DNA from: Prauserella halophila
GTDB lineage: Bacteria; Actinomycetota; Actinomycetes; Mycobacteriales; Pseudonocardiaceae
Direction of reading: 5' to 3'
Length of the DNA: 64,000 bases
Assembly (NCBI RefSeq): GCF_024171895.1
Contig: NZ_JAMTCQ010000009.1
Span: forward strand, 285,318-349,317
Under the pieces are notes generated by a model that saw only the letters and a program-made list of their open reading frames with translations, made no database searches and had not been told where the DNA came from. The position numbers and the translations under genes are program-made. The first letter of the stretch is position 1, and each line of letters begins with the position of its first letter. Positions 7,664 to 16,580 of the stretch are shown here, piece after piece.

Positions 7664-10619
7664 CGCCTTCGGTCTCGAGCGGCTGCGCGCCGCAGCCCTG
7701 CGCACGTGGCGGGATTCGCCGACCAGGCTGACCGAGGACACCAACGCCGAACGCGATCTGCGCGCAGGCGGCTATCGCGACCGGCTGCTGGTCGAGCTCG
7801 CGCAGAACGCCGCGGATGCCGCCGCGCTCGCCGGCGTGCCGGGGCAGCTGCGGGTGACGGTGGCCGACGGCGAATTGCGCGTGGCCAACACCGGCGCTCC
7901 GCTCGACGACGCAGGCGTGGCGGCGCTGGCCTCGCTGCGGGCTTCGGCCAAACCTGCGGGCACGGTCGGCCGGTTCGGGGTCGGCTTCGCCGCGGTACTC
8001 GCCGTGACGTCGGAGCCGCGCATCGTCTCGCGCACGGGAGGCGTGGCGTTCTCGGCGGAGCGCACGCGCACCGCGGCCGCCGCCGAGGACGTGCCGGTGC
8101 TGCGGTTGCCGTGGGAACCGGATGCCGGGGAACCCCCGGTGCCCGACGGTTTCGACACCGAGGTGCGCCTGCCGTTGACCGTGCCGCCCGGCGACGTGCT
8201 CGCCGCGATCACCGCCGAGGTGCCGGATCTGCTGCTGGCGCTGCCGTGGCTGGCGCGCGTGGAGGTCGACGGCCGCACCTGGTCGCGGTCGGCCTCGGGT
8301 TCCGACACCGGCGGGCTCGTCACACTGTCCGCTCCGGAGGGAGCGGCGCAGTGGCTGACACATGCCGAGCACGGGGTCGTGTGGGCAGTGCCGGTCGACG
8401 TGTCCCTGCCCCGTGACACCGAGGGCACGGTCGACGGCGGGATGCCGGTGCCGCGTGCCGAGGACGTACTGCACACGCCCACGCCGACGGACGAGCGGCT
8501 CTCGCTGCCGGCACGGCTGTTCGCGCCGGTCCCCGTCGAACCCTCGCGCAGGCGGGTACTGACCGGTGAAGCGGCCCGGCCGGTGCTCGCGGCCGCCGCC
8601 AGGGCGTACCCGGGCCTCGTGCGCCGGGTGCCGGCTCCGAACCGGCAGGTGATGGTGCCATCGGCGCAGTTCCCGATGTCCGAAGTGGACTCGGAACTTC
8701 GCGATCTCGTGATGGCGCAACTGTCCGAACAGGACTGGATTCCGGCCGCCGCGGGTGGTGACGTCGCCGGTGGCCGTGCCCGCGTGCTGCCGGTCGACGC
8801 GCCGGAACTGGTCGACCTGCTCGCCGACGTGATTCCCGGCCTCGTCGTCGCATGCGGACACGACGCAGCCCGCAGCCTCGACACGGTGGGCGCGAGTGCG
8901 ATCGGCGTCGCCGAGGTCGTCGAGGCGCTCGCCGGGATCGACAGGGAACCGGCCTGGTGGCACGGGCTCTACGACGCGCTGCTGGCCGCCGTCGACCGGC
9001 GGCAGTTCGACCCGGTCGAACTCGGCGCGCTGCCGGTCCCGCTCGCCGACGGCCGCACCGTCCCGGGTCCGCGAGGCGCGCTGCTGCCGGATTCGGCCCT
9101 GCAGGAATCCGGCTTGCCGGAGGTCGCCGGCCTGGACGTCGTCGGGCTGCACCTGGTGCACCCCGGCGCAGCGCATCCGCTGCTGGAACGCCTCGGCTCG
9201 CACCGCGGCGGTCCCGCGGAGCTGCTGGAGGCGCCTGCGCTGCGCGAGGCGGTGGAGCGCAGTGCCGAGGACGCCGCGTCCGGGGTGGATGTCGGCCCGC
9301 TCGCCGATGCGGTGCTGCGGCTCGCCCGCGAAGGCGACGCGAGCGGCCTGGGCGCCCTCGCGCTGCCCGCACGGTCCGGCAGGCGCCGGGCCGACGAACT
9401 GGTGCTGCCCGGCGCGCCGGTGCTCGACGTGTTCGACCCGGAAGCCGTGGGCGAGGACGGTGCACTCGACGTGCTCGACGAGTCCGTCGCGGAATCCCAC
9501 GATTCGACCGTGCTGACCGGGCTCGGGGTGCTGGATTCGTTCGCGCTGGTCGTCGACGACGACCCCACCGGCGCCGAGCACGACCTGCCGGACGAGTCCG
9601 CGTGGTGGGAGGCGGCGGCACCGTCGCGGGTGTATGCGGTGCGTGATCTCGACCTCGTCGCCGACGACGCGTGGCCCGCGGCGGTCCGGCTGCTGGCGCA
9701 GCGGCCGGAGACGTGGCGCGCGCTGACCGAACCCGGCGGCCACACGGCGTGGTGGCTGGCACGGTTCGCACTGTTCGGCGGGCACGCTCCGATGGACTGG
9801 CGCATGCCCGGTGCCAGCGGTCTCGCCGGACTGTTCGACCCGGTACCGGATGTCGGACTGGCGCCGGAGCAGCTCGTCGCCGCGGGTGTCCGCAGCGCGT
9901 TGCCGGATTCGTCCACTATGGACTCCGAGGAGGCCGCAGACCTGTGCGACCGGCTGGCCGACCAGGACCGGGAGGTGTCGCTCGGTCTGACGCTGCGGGT
10001 CCATCGACTGCTGGGCGAGCATCGACGGTCGGCAACGGGGCCGGTCCACCTCGACCCGCCGGACCGGGTGCGCACACTCGACGGCGCTGTCGCCGACGCC
10101 GACGATGTCGCCGTGCTGGACCGGCCGTGGCTGCTCGGCGCGGCTCCGCCCGCCCGGTTCGTGGCCTGCGCGGGTGGAGACGACGCCCGCGCAGGCAGCG
10201 GCGATCCCGACGGCACGGCCGCATCGCTACTGGCCGAGGCGTTCGACCTGCCACTGGCCACCGCCGTGCTCGACGTCGACGTGAGCAGTGAGGGCGAGTT
10301 CGCACCGTGGACGGAGTTGCCCGCGGTCGCCGAGGTGGCGGAGTTGCTGGGTGCGGCACTGCCGGAAGGAGGCGTCGTCGTGCACGAGCGCCTCACGGTC
10401 GCCGGTGCCGACACCGGCGAGGCCGCCGTGGTCGTGTCGTGGTGGTGCAGTGGAAGCGCCGGGATCGGCGACACCGGATCCGTCGGCGGGGTGCTGCACG
10501 CGGCGGACACGTCCGACGGGCTGGCACGGGCCTTCGCCTGGGCGGCGGGACTGTGGCCGCGGCGATGGGAGATCGCCGCGCTGCTCGATGATCCGGACCC
10601 GCGCACCCTGCTCGCGTGA
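7647..10619 (+). CDS. Large Hsp90-like (sacsin-type) GHKL ATPase
   Basis: The 990-residue cytosolic protein has an N-terminal GHKL ATPase fold. The N box is ELAQNAADA (Glu50, Asn54), a G1-type loop lies near residue 95, and GRFGVGFAAVLAV near 110 forms the ATP lid/G2 region. The remaining ~750 residues are Asp/Glu-, Ala- and Val-rich without a second recognisable domain, as in sacsin N-terminal ATPase-like proteins of actinobacteria. A chaperone role is inferred only from the fold. GTG 7647 overlaps the DUF3027 gene by 17 bases, suggesting translational coupling. A long open frame exists on the opposite strand but is an effect of high G+C. Confidence 0.85.
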   Translation: MSSLPDAFGLERLRAAALRTWRDSPTRLTEDTNAERDLRAGGYRDRLLVELAQNAADAAALAGVPGQLRVTVADGELRVANTGAPLDDAGVAALASLRASAKPAGTVGRFGVGFAAVLAVTSEPRIVSRTGGVAFSAERTRTAAAAEDVPVLRLPWEPDAGEPPVPDGFDTEVRLPLTVPPGDVLAAITAEVPDLLLALPWLARVEVDGRTWSRSASGSDTGGLVTLSAPEGAAQWLTHAEHGVVWAVPVDVSLPRDTEGTVDGGMPVPRAEDVLHTPTPTDERLSLPARLFAPVPVEPSRRRVLTGEAARPVLAAAARAYPGLVRRVPAPNRQVMVPSAQFPMSEVDSELRDLVMAQLSEQDWIPAAAGGDVAGGRARVLPVDAPELVDLLADVIPGLVVACGHDAARSLDTVGASAIGVAEVVEALAGIDREPAWWHGLYDALLAAVDRRQFDPVELGALPVPLADGRTVPGPRGALLPDSALQESGLPEVAGLDVVGLHLVHPGAAHPLLERLGSHRGGPAELLEAPALREAVERSAEDAASGVDVGPLADAVLRLAREGDASGLGALALPARSGRRRADELVLPGAPVLDVFDPEAVGEDGALDVLDESVAESHDSTVLTGLGVLDSFALVVDDDPTGAEHDLPDESAWWEAAAPSRVYAVRDLDLVADDAWPAAVRLLAQRPETWRALTEPGGHTAWWLARFALFGGHAPMDWRMPGASGLAGLFDPVPDVGLAPEQLVAAGVRSALPDSSTMDSEEAADLCDRLADQDREVSLGLTLRVHRLLGEHRRSATGPVHLDPPDRVRTLDGAVADADDVAVLDRPWLLGAAPPARFVACAGGDDARAGSGDPDGTAASLLAEAFDLPLATAVLDVDVSSEGEFAPWTELPAVAEVAELLGAALPEGGVVVHERLTVAGADTGEAAVVVSWWCSGSAGIGDTGSVGGVLHAADTSDGLARAFAWAAGLWPRRWEIAALLDDPDPRTLLA

Positions 10620-10925
10620 TCGCGTCCTCGGCTGAATGCGTTGTCCTCGGCTGAATGCGTTCCGGGCCGTCGGTGTCCGCGGCGGCAGGCGAGAGGGCGG
10701 GCCCCGAACGAGGGGGAGGTGTGCGGGACCCGCCACCGTTCAGAGTACGGAGTGTTCGGCGGTTCTGTCCCGTGGTCTGGATCATGTGTTGCCGACTCGT
10801 GTTCTCTTCCGACGATCGGCGGGTCCGTCCGCGGTGGAGTCGGCTGCACCACGTGACCGGGCCGGTACTCGCTGCACTCGCGACGGCTCGGTCCGGCCGG
10901 GACCGTGCCAGGGCGTCAGAGGGCG
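10620..10925. other. Intergenic stretch with tandem GTCCTCGGCTGAATGCGTT repeat, no gene seen
   Basis: Right after the Hsp90-like stop there are two direct copies of GTCCTCGGCTGAATGCGTT (10624-10662). The CTGAATGC word recurs at 52634 next to a family B array. Further on, GGCGTCAGAG is repeated twice (about 10914-10933) at the DUF2530 stop. No ORF in the rest has convincing coding character and no clear terminator stem was found. Confidence 0.6.
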
Positions 10926-11198
10926 TCAGAGGTCGCGCTGGGCGCCGCGGGAGCCCTGACGGGACGCGGTCGTCTGCCATGTAATGATGCCGAAACCGAT
11001 GCACCCGAGCCCTCCGCCGGCCAGAGCTGTCCAGATCGCGGTGCTGTCGGCGCCGGTTGCGAGCAGGATGATCAGGGCGACGAACCATGCCGTCGTGCCA
11101 GCGGCGACCGGTGCCTGCAGTCCGACGACGGGTTTGGGTAGTGCAGGAACCGGGCGAAACGGTCTTGCAATTCGTCGGATCTTGCCGGGTATGTCCAC
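10926..11198 (-). CDS. DUF2530 small membrane protein
   Basis: The 90-residue product has a basic N-terminus with PALPKP, then two transmembrane segments (about 32-47 and 55-73) separated by a short ATGADSTAIWTA loop. The PVVGLQAPVAAGTTAWFVALIIL pattern (shown in part) fits the DUF2530 family, found at this place in actinobacteria (Rv0879c class). TAGCCT lies seven bases before the GTG start at 11198, so it is probably leaderless. Function unknown. It is divergent from the purine permease gene. Confidence 0.82.
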   Translation of the reverse strand: MDIPGKIRRIARPFRPVPALPKPVVGLQAPVAAGTTAWFVALIILLATGADSTAIWTALAGGGLGCIGFGIITWQTTASRQGSRGAQRDL

Positions 11199-11244
11199 GT
11201 GGGACAGGCTACCGCTGGCGTCGTCGAAGCGAGGTGGGAGACAA

Positions 11245-12705
11245 GTGGTTCAGGAGCACACCGAGCAGGGTCCGGATAGTCCGCGGGGCGGGCTCGACCG
11301 GTTCTTCAAGCTCAGCGCGCGGGGCTCGTCGGTCGGCCGCGAGGTGCGTGGCGGCCTCGTGACGTTCGTCGCGATGGCCTACATCATCGTGCTGAACCCG
11401 CTGATCCTCGGCAGCTTCTCGCCGGACGATCCGGCGGCGAAGACCGACGCGACGGGCGCCATCCTGGGCGTGCCGCAGGTCGCGGCGGTCACGGCGCTGG
11501 TGGCGGGCGTGATGACGATCGTGATGGGCCTGGTCGCGAACTTCCCGTTCGCACTCGCCGCGGGCCTGGGCATCAACGCCCTCGTCGCCTACACGATCGC
11601 GCCGCAGATGAGCTGGGGCGCCGCGATGGGTCTGGTGCTGGTCAACGGCATCGTCGTGCTGATCCTCGTGCTCACGGGCGTGCGCACGATCATCTTCAAT
11701 GCGGTGCCGCCCGCGCTGAAAGCGGCGATCGCCGTCGGCATCGGACTGTTCATCTCCCTGATCGGCCTGGTCGACGCCGGATTCGTCACCCAGGGCGACG
11801 GCACGCCGGTGCAGCTCGGCATCGCCGGTTCGATCGCGACGTGGCCGACCGCGGTGTTCGTCGTGACGCTGCTGGTCATGGCCGTCCTCGTGGCGCGAGG
11901 AGTCAAGGGCGGCATCCTCATCGGTGTCGTGGCCGGCACGGTGCTGGCACTGGTGGTCGAGGCGATCGTCGGTGCCGGTCCGTCGGGCCCGGACAATCCG
12001 GCGGGCTGGGCGTACGGTTACCCGGCGGCGCCCGACAGCGTGTTCGGTGTTCCCGACCTGTCGTTGCTGGGCAGCGTCAACTTCGACGCGTGGGTGCAGA
12101 TCCCGGCCATCTCGGCGGCGCTGCTGGTGTTCAGCCTCGTGCTGACGGACTTCTTCGACACCATCGGCACGATGACCGGCCTCGGCAAGCAGGCGGGGCT
12201 GGAGAAGAACGGCACGCTGCCGAACACGAGCAGGGCCCTGTTCGTGGACTCGCTCGGCGCGATCGCCGGTGGCGCCGGTTCGGCCAGCTCGAACACGGTG
12301 TACGTCGAGTCGGCTGCCGGTATCGCGGAGGGTGCGCGCACCGGCCTGGCGAACCTCGTCACGGGCGGACTGTTCCTGGTCGCGATGTTCTTCACCCCGC
12401 TCTACGAGATCGTCCCGATCGAAGCGGCGGCGCCCGCGCTGGTCATCGTGGGTGCGCTGATGATCCGGCAGGTCGCCGACATCGACTTCTCCGACCTGGC
12501 GGTCGCGCTGCCCGCGTTCCTGACGATCGTGGTCATGCCGTTCACGTACTCGATCACCAACGGCATCGGTGCGGGCTTCGTCAGCTACGCCGTGCTGCAG
12601 GCCGCCACGGGCAGGGCCCGGAACGTGCACCCGCTGATGTGGGTCGTGGCCGCCGCGTTCGTCGTCTACTTCGGGATCGGCCCGCTCCGGTCGTTGCTGG
12701 CCTGA
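11245..12705 (+). CDS. NCS2-family purine/xanthine-uracil permease (AzgA/PbuG type)
   Basis: This integral membrane symporter of 486 residues takes up purine bases. It has about 12-14 hydrophobic segments. Family motifs are VRGGLVTFVAMAYIIVLNP near the N-terminus, FPFALAAGLGINALVAY, the D.FDTIGT motif (LTDFFDTIGTMTG) and SSNTVYVESAAGIAEG, which line the substrate site in the AzgA/GhxP group. GTG 11245 is preceded by GAGGTGGGAG with a 4-base gap. Longer in-frame starts overlap the divergent DUF2530 gene and are rejected. The exact base transported (adenine, hypoxanthine or guanine) cannot be decided. Confidence 0.92.
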   Translation: MVQEHTEQGPDSPRGGLDRFFKLSARGSSVGREVRGGLVTFVAMAYIIVLNPLILGSFSPDDPAAKTDATGAILGVPQVAAVTALVAGVMTIVMGLVANFPFALAAGLGINALVAYTIAPQMSWGAAMGLVLVNGIVVLILVLTGVRTIIFNAVPPALKAAIAVGIGLFISLIGLVDAGFVTQGDGTPVQLGIAGSIATWPTAVFVVTLLVMAVLVARGVKGGILIGVVAGTVLALVVEAIVGAGPSGPDNPAGWAYGYPAAPDSVFGVPDLSLLGSVNFDAWVQIPAISAALLVFSLVLTDFFDTIGTMTGLGKQAGLEKNGTLPNTSRALFVDSLGAIAGGAGSASSNTVYVESAAGIAEGARTGLANLVTGGLFLVAMFFTPLYEIVPIEAAAPALVIVGALMIRQVADIDFSDLAVALPAFLTIVVMPFTYSITNGIGAGFVSYAVLQAATGRARNVHPLMWVVAAAFVVYFGIGPLRSLLA

Positions 12706-12825
12706 TCAATCATCGCTGGGGTGGTCCGGTGCCGGAGCGGTCCGGTGCTGTGGGTGTCACCGGTTCGGGTGTCGGCCACAGCACCATCTGTGCAGGTCTG
12801 CGAGGTCGTAAGCTAAACTAACCAA

Positions 12826-13305
12826 GTGTCCGAGGCTGCAGACGGTCTGTCCGCCCCCGTTCCATCGGAACCCGGCGGCCGGTCCGAGAACCCATCGCTG
12901 GCGAGTCGGCTGCGGCTCGCGGTGGTACGGCTCAACCGCAGGCTCCGGGCGCAGCGGACCGACACCGACCTGTCGTTGACCCAGGTGGCCGCGCTGTCGA
13001 CGCTCCACAAGCACGGCGCGATGACACCGGGGCGGCTCGCCGCGCACGAGGGCGTTCAACCGCCGTCGATGACGCGGGTGATCGCCGCGCTCGAACTGGT
13101 CGGCTATGTCGAACGGGCTCCGCATCCGACCGATGGCAGGCAGGCCATCGTGGCGATCACGGAGTCGGGGAGGACCTACGTCCACGAGAGCATCTCGGCT
13201 CGTGAGGCGTGGCTGGACGAACGGTTGCAGGAACTGAGCGGCGAGGAGCGCGAGGTGCTCTCCAGAGCCGCCTCGATCATCGAACGCATGGCGGGTCACA
13301 GCTGA
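12826..13305 (+). CDS. MarR-family transcriptional regulator
   Basis: The 159-residue winged-helix regulator has helices SLTQVAALSTLHKHGAMT and EGVQPPSMTRVIAALE (recognition helix) and the wing GYVERAPHPTDGRQAI. C-terminal helices provide dimerisation. It should bind DNA as a dimer and respond to a small ligand. TAAACT is placed six bases before the GTG, so a leaderless transcript is likely. It lies 40 bases upstream of an MFS exporter gene in the same direction, the usual MarR-efflux pairing. It corresponds to the conserved Rv0880 position. Confidence 0.92.
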   Translation: MSEAADGLSAPVPSEPGGRSENPSLASRLRLAVVRLNRRLRAQRTDTDLSLTQVAALSTLHKHGAMTPGRLAAHEGVQPPSMTRVIAALELVGYVERAPHPTDGRQAIVAITESGRTYVHESISAREAWLDERLQELSGEEREVLSRAASIIERMAGHS

Positions 13306-13345
13306 GGAGGCGTGCGACCCGCCTGCCAGGAGGCGACAACCCGGC

Positions 13346-14656
13346 GTGACACTCACGGATAGCGACACCCAGGCCCGGCCGACCGCTGACGCTATTCCGC
13401 GATCCCGCCGACAGTCCCCACCGGGCATGTTCGCGTCGCTGCACGTGCGCAACTACCGCTGGTTCTTCTCCGGCCAGGTCGTGTCCAACATCGGCACCTG
13501 GATGCAGCGCACCGCCCAGGACTGGCTCGTGTTCACCCTCAGCGGCAACGACCCCGTGGCGCTCGGCGTCGCCGTGGCGCTACAGTTCCTGCCCACGCTG
13601 TTGCTGTCGTTGTGGGCGGGCGTGCTGGCCGACCGGGTCGACAAGCGCAAGCTGCTGTTCACGATCCAGACGGGCATCCTCGTGCAGGCGGCCGTGCTCG
13701 GCGGACTCGCGGTGAGCGGCGCGGTCGAGCTGTGGCACGTGTACCTGCTGTGTTTCATCCTCGGTACGTTGTCGGCGCTCGAGGTGCCGACGCGGCAGTC
13801 GTTCGTCGCCGAGATGGTCGGCAAGGATCAGGTGGCCAACGCCGTCGCGCTCAACTCGTCGATCTTCAACATGGCGCGCATCGCCGGGCCCGCGATCGCG
13901 GGGCTGACGATCGTCGCGGTCGGCGAGGGCTGGCTGTTCATCGGCAACGCCGTCTCGACCCTCGCCGTGCTGGCGGGTATCGCGGCCATGCGCCCTGGCG
14001 AGCTGTACCGCGACGAGGCGGTCGAGCGGGCGAAGGGGCAGTTGCGCGAGGGGCTGCAGTACGTGCGCGGCAGGCCGGATCTGATGGCGATCATGCTGCT
14101 GATGCTGTTCGTCAGCACGTTCGCCATCACCTTCTTCACTTCGCTCGCCGTGGTGGCGGGCAACGTGTTCGGTACGGCGGCCGACGGTTACGGCATGCTC
14201 TCGACGCTGCTGGCCGTCGGGACGTTCGCGGGCGCCCTGCTGTCGGCGCGGCGGGGGAGCAGGCGGAAGCCGACGATGCGGTTGCTGCTGGGGGCGGCGA
14301 TGGCACTCGGCGTGCTCGAGTTCGCGACGGCGTTCATGCCGACCTACCTGGCGTTCGGTCTGGCGCTCGTGCCGCTCGGGCTCGCGACGATCACGTTCCT
14401 CAACACCGCGAACGCGCTGGTGCAGACGTCTGTCGCCCCGCAGATGCGCGGGCGCGTGATGGGGCTGTACGTGCTGATGGTGATGGGAGGTAACCCGATC
14501 GGCGGGCTGCTCACCGGGTGGATGGCGGAGACGTTCGGCGGGCGTTCGCCGTTCTACATCGGTGGCGCGATGGCGGTGCTGGCGACGGCGGTCTGTGCCG
14601 TGGCGATGACGAAGACACGCGGCGAGCACTTGCGCGACTTGCTGAGGTTAGGCTAA
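13346..14656 (+). CDS. MFS exporter, EntS/MFS_3 type
   Basis: The 436-residue membrane protein has 12 predicted helices. It opens with FASLHVRNYRWFFSGQ and NIGTWMQRTAQDWLV, the hallmark of MFS_3 exporters related to EntS. The loop 2-3 motif is GVLADRVDKRKLL and the second-half region has QMRGRVMGLYVL. AGGAGG lies 12 bases before GTG 13346. It is co-transcribed with the upstream MarR gene and should export a drug or siderophore-like compound. The stop codon lies inside an iron-box-like palindrome (14643-14661), which is odd because no gene starts downstream of it. Confidence 0.88.
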   Translation: MTLTDSDTQARPTADAIPRSRRQSPPGMFASLHVRNYRWFFSGQVVSNIGTWMQRTAQDWLVFTLSGNDPVALGVAVALQFLPTLLLSLWAGVLADRVDKRKLLFTIQTGILVQAAVLGGLAVSGAVELWHVYLLCFILGTLSALEVPTRQSFVAEMVGKDQVANAVALNSSIFNMARIAGPAIAGLTIVAVGEGWLFIGNAVSTLAVLAGIAAMRPGELYRDEAVERAKGQLREGLQYVRGRPDLMAIMLLMLFVSTFAITFFTSLAVVAGNVFGTAADGYGMLSTLLAVGTFAGALLSARRGSRRKPTMRLLLGAAMALGVLEFATAFMPTYLAFGLALVPLGLATITFLNTANALVQTSVAPQMRGRVMGLYVLMVMGGNPIGGLLTGWMAETFGGRSPFYIGGAMAVLATAVCAVAMTKTRGEHLRDLLRLG

Positions 14657-14661
14657 CCTCA
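14643..14661. promoter_or_regulatory. IdeR/DtxR iron-box-like palindrome over a stop codon
   Basis: TGAGGTTAGGCTAACCTCA matches the IdeR consensus as I remember it (TTAGGTTAGGCTAACCTAA) at 17 of 19 positions and is palindromic except at the centre. It includes the stop codon of the MFS exporter gene. The next genes on both sides converge on it, so no target start is evident. Confidence 0.6.
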
Positions 14662-14705
14662 TACTTGTCGCTTCGTGGTGGGAGCGGCAGTCAGTTCGGG
14701 AACGG

Positions 14706-14742
14706 ACGGGGCCCTGGCCGCTGGAACCGGCCAGGGCCCCGT
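14706..14742. terminator. Strong hairpin after the MFS exporter
   Basis: ACGGGGCCCTGGCC pairs perfectly with GGCCAGGGCCCCGT over a nine-base loop. It lies about 50 bases after the exporter stop. Confidence 0.8.
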
Positions 14743-14850
14743 TCCCGTTCGCGGGACTTTACCGGCGACGACTCGCCCGCGCTGCACACCTCGCCCGCGC
14801 GCCCGGCCTCGCCGGGTCGGGCCAGGCCTCGTCGACAGCCCCTGCGACCG

Positions 14851-14877
14851 ATGCCCCGAAGGGCACCTTCGGGGCAT
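14851..14877. repeat. Family A palindrome (single)
   Basis: ATGCCCCGAAGGGCACC plus its complement arm forms a near-perfect palindrome. It is one member of the GCCCCGAAGGTGCCCTTCGGGGC family found seven more times in the window. Confidence 0.9.
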
Positions 14878-14910
14878 GGCGACCGACGACAGGGGCGCCG
14901 GCCGACGCCG

Positions 14911-14947
14911 AAGGCCCCGCACCGGAACGGATCCGATGCGGGGCCTT
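14911..14947 (-). terminator. sodA terminator hairpin
   Basis: AAGGCCCCGCA (14911-14921) pairs with TGCGGGGCCTT (14937-14947) over 15 bases, about 40 bases downstream of the sodA stop on the minus strand. Confidence 0.8.
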
Positions 14948-14986
14948 CGCGCAGCTTCTCGGGCCGACCTCGTCGGGTGCGGACCC

Positions 14987-15610
14987 TCAGGCCTGCAGCA
15001 GGCCGTTGCGGCCGGCCTTGGCGTCCTCGAAACGCTTGCCGATCTCCGCCCAGTCGAAGACGTTCCACAGCGCGTTCACGTAGTCCGGCTTGACGTTCTT
15101 GTACTGCAGGTAGAACGCGTGCTCCCACACGTCGACCAGCAGGATCGGGACCGTCGGCAGGATCAGGTTGTTGTGGTGGTCGCGCAGCTGCTGGGTGATC
15201 AGCGTCTTGCCGATCGGGTCCCAGGAGAGCGCACCCCAGCCGTTGCCCTGGATCGTGGTGCAGACCGCGGTGAACTGCGCCTTGAACTTGTCGAAGGAGC
15301 CGAACGCGTCGTCGATCGCGGCTGCCAGCTCGCCGGTCGGCTTGTCACCGCCGTTCGGGGACAGGACCTTCCACCACACGACGTGGTTGGCGTGGCCGGC
15401 GAGGTTGAACGCCAGCGTGGTCTCGAGTCCGACGATCGAGCCGAAGTCGTTCGCGTCCCGGGCGGCGGCGAGCTTGTCCAACGTCTGGTTCGCACCGTTG
15501 ACGTAGGTCTGGTGGTGCTTGCTGTGGTGCAGCTCGTTGATCTCGCCCGAGATGTGCGGCTCGAGTGCGCCGTAGTCGTAGTCGAGGTCGGGAAGCTCGT
15601 ACGTGGGCAT
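14987..15610 (-). CDS. sodA: Superoxide dismutase (Fe/Mn family)
   Basis: The 207-residue cytosolic enzyme dismutes superoxide. Metal ligands are visible as His28, His76 (GHANHVVWW), Asp160 and His164 (DVWEHAFY), the same numbering I recall for M. tuberculosis SodA. The sequence [11 protein letters not shown] carries the residues that influence Fe or Mn preference; I cannot decide which metal. AGGAGGG precedes ATG 15610 with a short gap. It follows the heme oxygenase gene in the same direction, separated by 224 bases with its own promoter candidate. Confidence 0.96.
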   Translation of the reverse strand: MPTYELPDLDYDYGALEPHISGEINELHHSKHHQTYVNGANQTLDKLAAARDANDFGSIVGLETTLAFNLAGHANHVVWWKVLSPNGGDKPTGELAAAIDDAFGSFDKFKAQFTAVCTTIQGNGWGALSWDPIGKTLITQQLRDHHNNLILPTVPILLVDVWEHAFYLQYKNVKPDYVNALWNVFDWAEIGKRFEDAKAGRNGLLQA

Positions 15611-15659
15611 GAGCCCTCCTTCGTCGTTGAGGTCGCTTGCGCAGTCCGTCTCGTGTGCC

Positions 15660-15689
15660 AACCTAGTCGCCGCCACAGGGGCCTGCTAA
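15660..15689 (-). promoter_or_regulatory. Candidate sodA promoter
   Basis: On the minus strand TTAGCA (15684-15689) and TAGGTT (15660-15665) are 18 bases apart, about 50 bases upstream of the sodA start. The call rests on these hexamers and position alone. Confidence 0.4.
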
Positions 15690-15834
15690 CCGGGTGGGCG
15701 TGAGTTGACCTTGCTTGCTCGACCGGACTGGAGGTCAACGACGTGTCAGATGGGTCACGTCGCGCACGTGTCCCCCGACCCGGCGACAGCCCGCGGCCGG
15801 AACCGCGGTACCGACCGGCCGGGCCGACCGGGAG

Positions 15835-16566
15835 TCACGCCGCGCGGTGGGTCTCCACCACTTCTGCGAGGTCGTCGAGCACGGCGATGTTCAGCTCGAA
15901 CGCACGCTGGGTCTCGGCCATGATCCGTTCGTGTTCGGCCTCGTCCCACGGCGCGCCGTCGAGCAGCGCCCGGTAACGCGTGCGGAACGCGGACGGGCTC
16001 CCGAGCGCGGCGAAGTCGTAGAACTGCGCGCCGGGGCCCGTGACGCCGTACGTGCGCTCCAGCAGCTTGCCGACCACCTGACCGCCCGCGAGATCACCCA
16101 GGTAGCGCGTGTAGTGGTGCGCGACGAACCCGCCCGGCCAGTCGTGGGCGACCTCGCGCAGCCGCTCGACGTAGGCACGCGTTGCGGGCGTGGGAGTGAT
16201 GCGATCCCGCCAGCCGGGACCGGCGAGCCGGTCGAGATCGACGACGAGAGCCTGCGTGCGGTGCAGCTCCGGGACGACGAACGGCGCGCCCACCTCGTCG
16301 CCGGTCATCGTCTCGGCGGCGTCCTCGAGGGCCGAGTAGATGAAGTAGTACTGCTCGACCAGCCGCGTGTAGCCCTCGAGGGTCAGCTTCCCGTCGAGCA
16401 GGGCGCTCATGTAGCGCGAGTGGTGCGCGCGGTCGTGCACCTCGCGGGTCGAATGCCGCAGCGTCCGGGAGAACGGGGCCGCCTGCTCGGTGCCCGCTGC
16501 CCGCTCGGTGCCCGCTGCCCGCTCGGTGTCCGACTGCGATCCGGGGTGCACAGCCTGCTCGGTCAT
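15835..16566 (-). CDS. Biliverdin-producing heme oxygenase
   Basis: The 243-residue cytosolic enzyme opens heme to biliverdin, CO and iron. The proximal heme ligand is expected to be His44 in STREVHDRAHHSRYM. The family signature YLGDLAGGQVVGK gives the flexible distal helix with its glycines. The first 30 residues are a disordered head with a repeated TERAAG unit (an 18-base tandem repeat in DNA). GGGAGG precedes ATG 16566. A perfect inverted repeat (16581-16601) lies immediately upstream, between it and the TetR gene, so repression by that TetR is likely. Confidence 0.94.
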   Translation of the reverse strand: MTEQAVHPGSQSDTERAAGTERAAGTEQAAPFSRTLRHSTREVHDRAHHSRYMSALLDGKLTLEGYTRLVEQYYFIYSALEDAAETMTGDEVGAPFVVPELHRTQALVVDLDRLAGPGWRDRITPTPATRAYVERLREVAHDWPGGFVAHHYTRYLGDLAGGQVVGKLLERTYGVTGPGAQFYDFAALGSPSAFRTRYRALLDGAPWDEAEHERIMAETQRAFELNIAVLDDLAEVVETHRAA

Positions 16567-16580
16567 GACGCCTCCCGCGC

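Larger units (their letters stand above)
14657..14986. other. Convergent intergenic region with three hairpins, no gene seen
   Basis: The space between the MFS exporter and sodA stops holds the end of the iron box, the MFS-side terminator (14706-14742), one family A palindrome (14851-14877) and the sodA terminator (14911-14947). No ORF in it is credible. Confidence 0.7.

Noticed and set aside
7572-10049. 825-codon antisense frame in the Hsp90-like gene
   Set aside because: Its product is Arg/His/Gln-rich with no fold pattern, while the plus strand has a clear ATPase fold.
10636-10984. Three overlapping small plus-strand frames
   Set aside because: They have no start signals, contain the direct repeat, and are Arg/Gly-rich.
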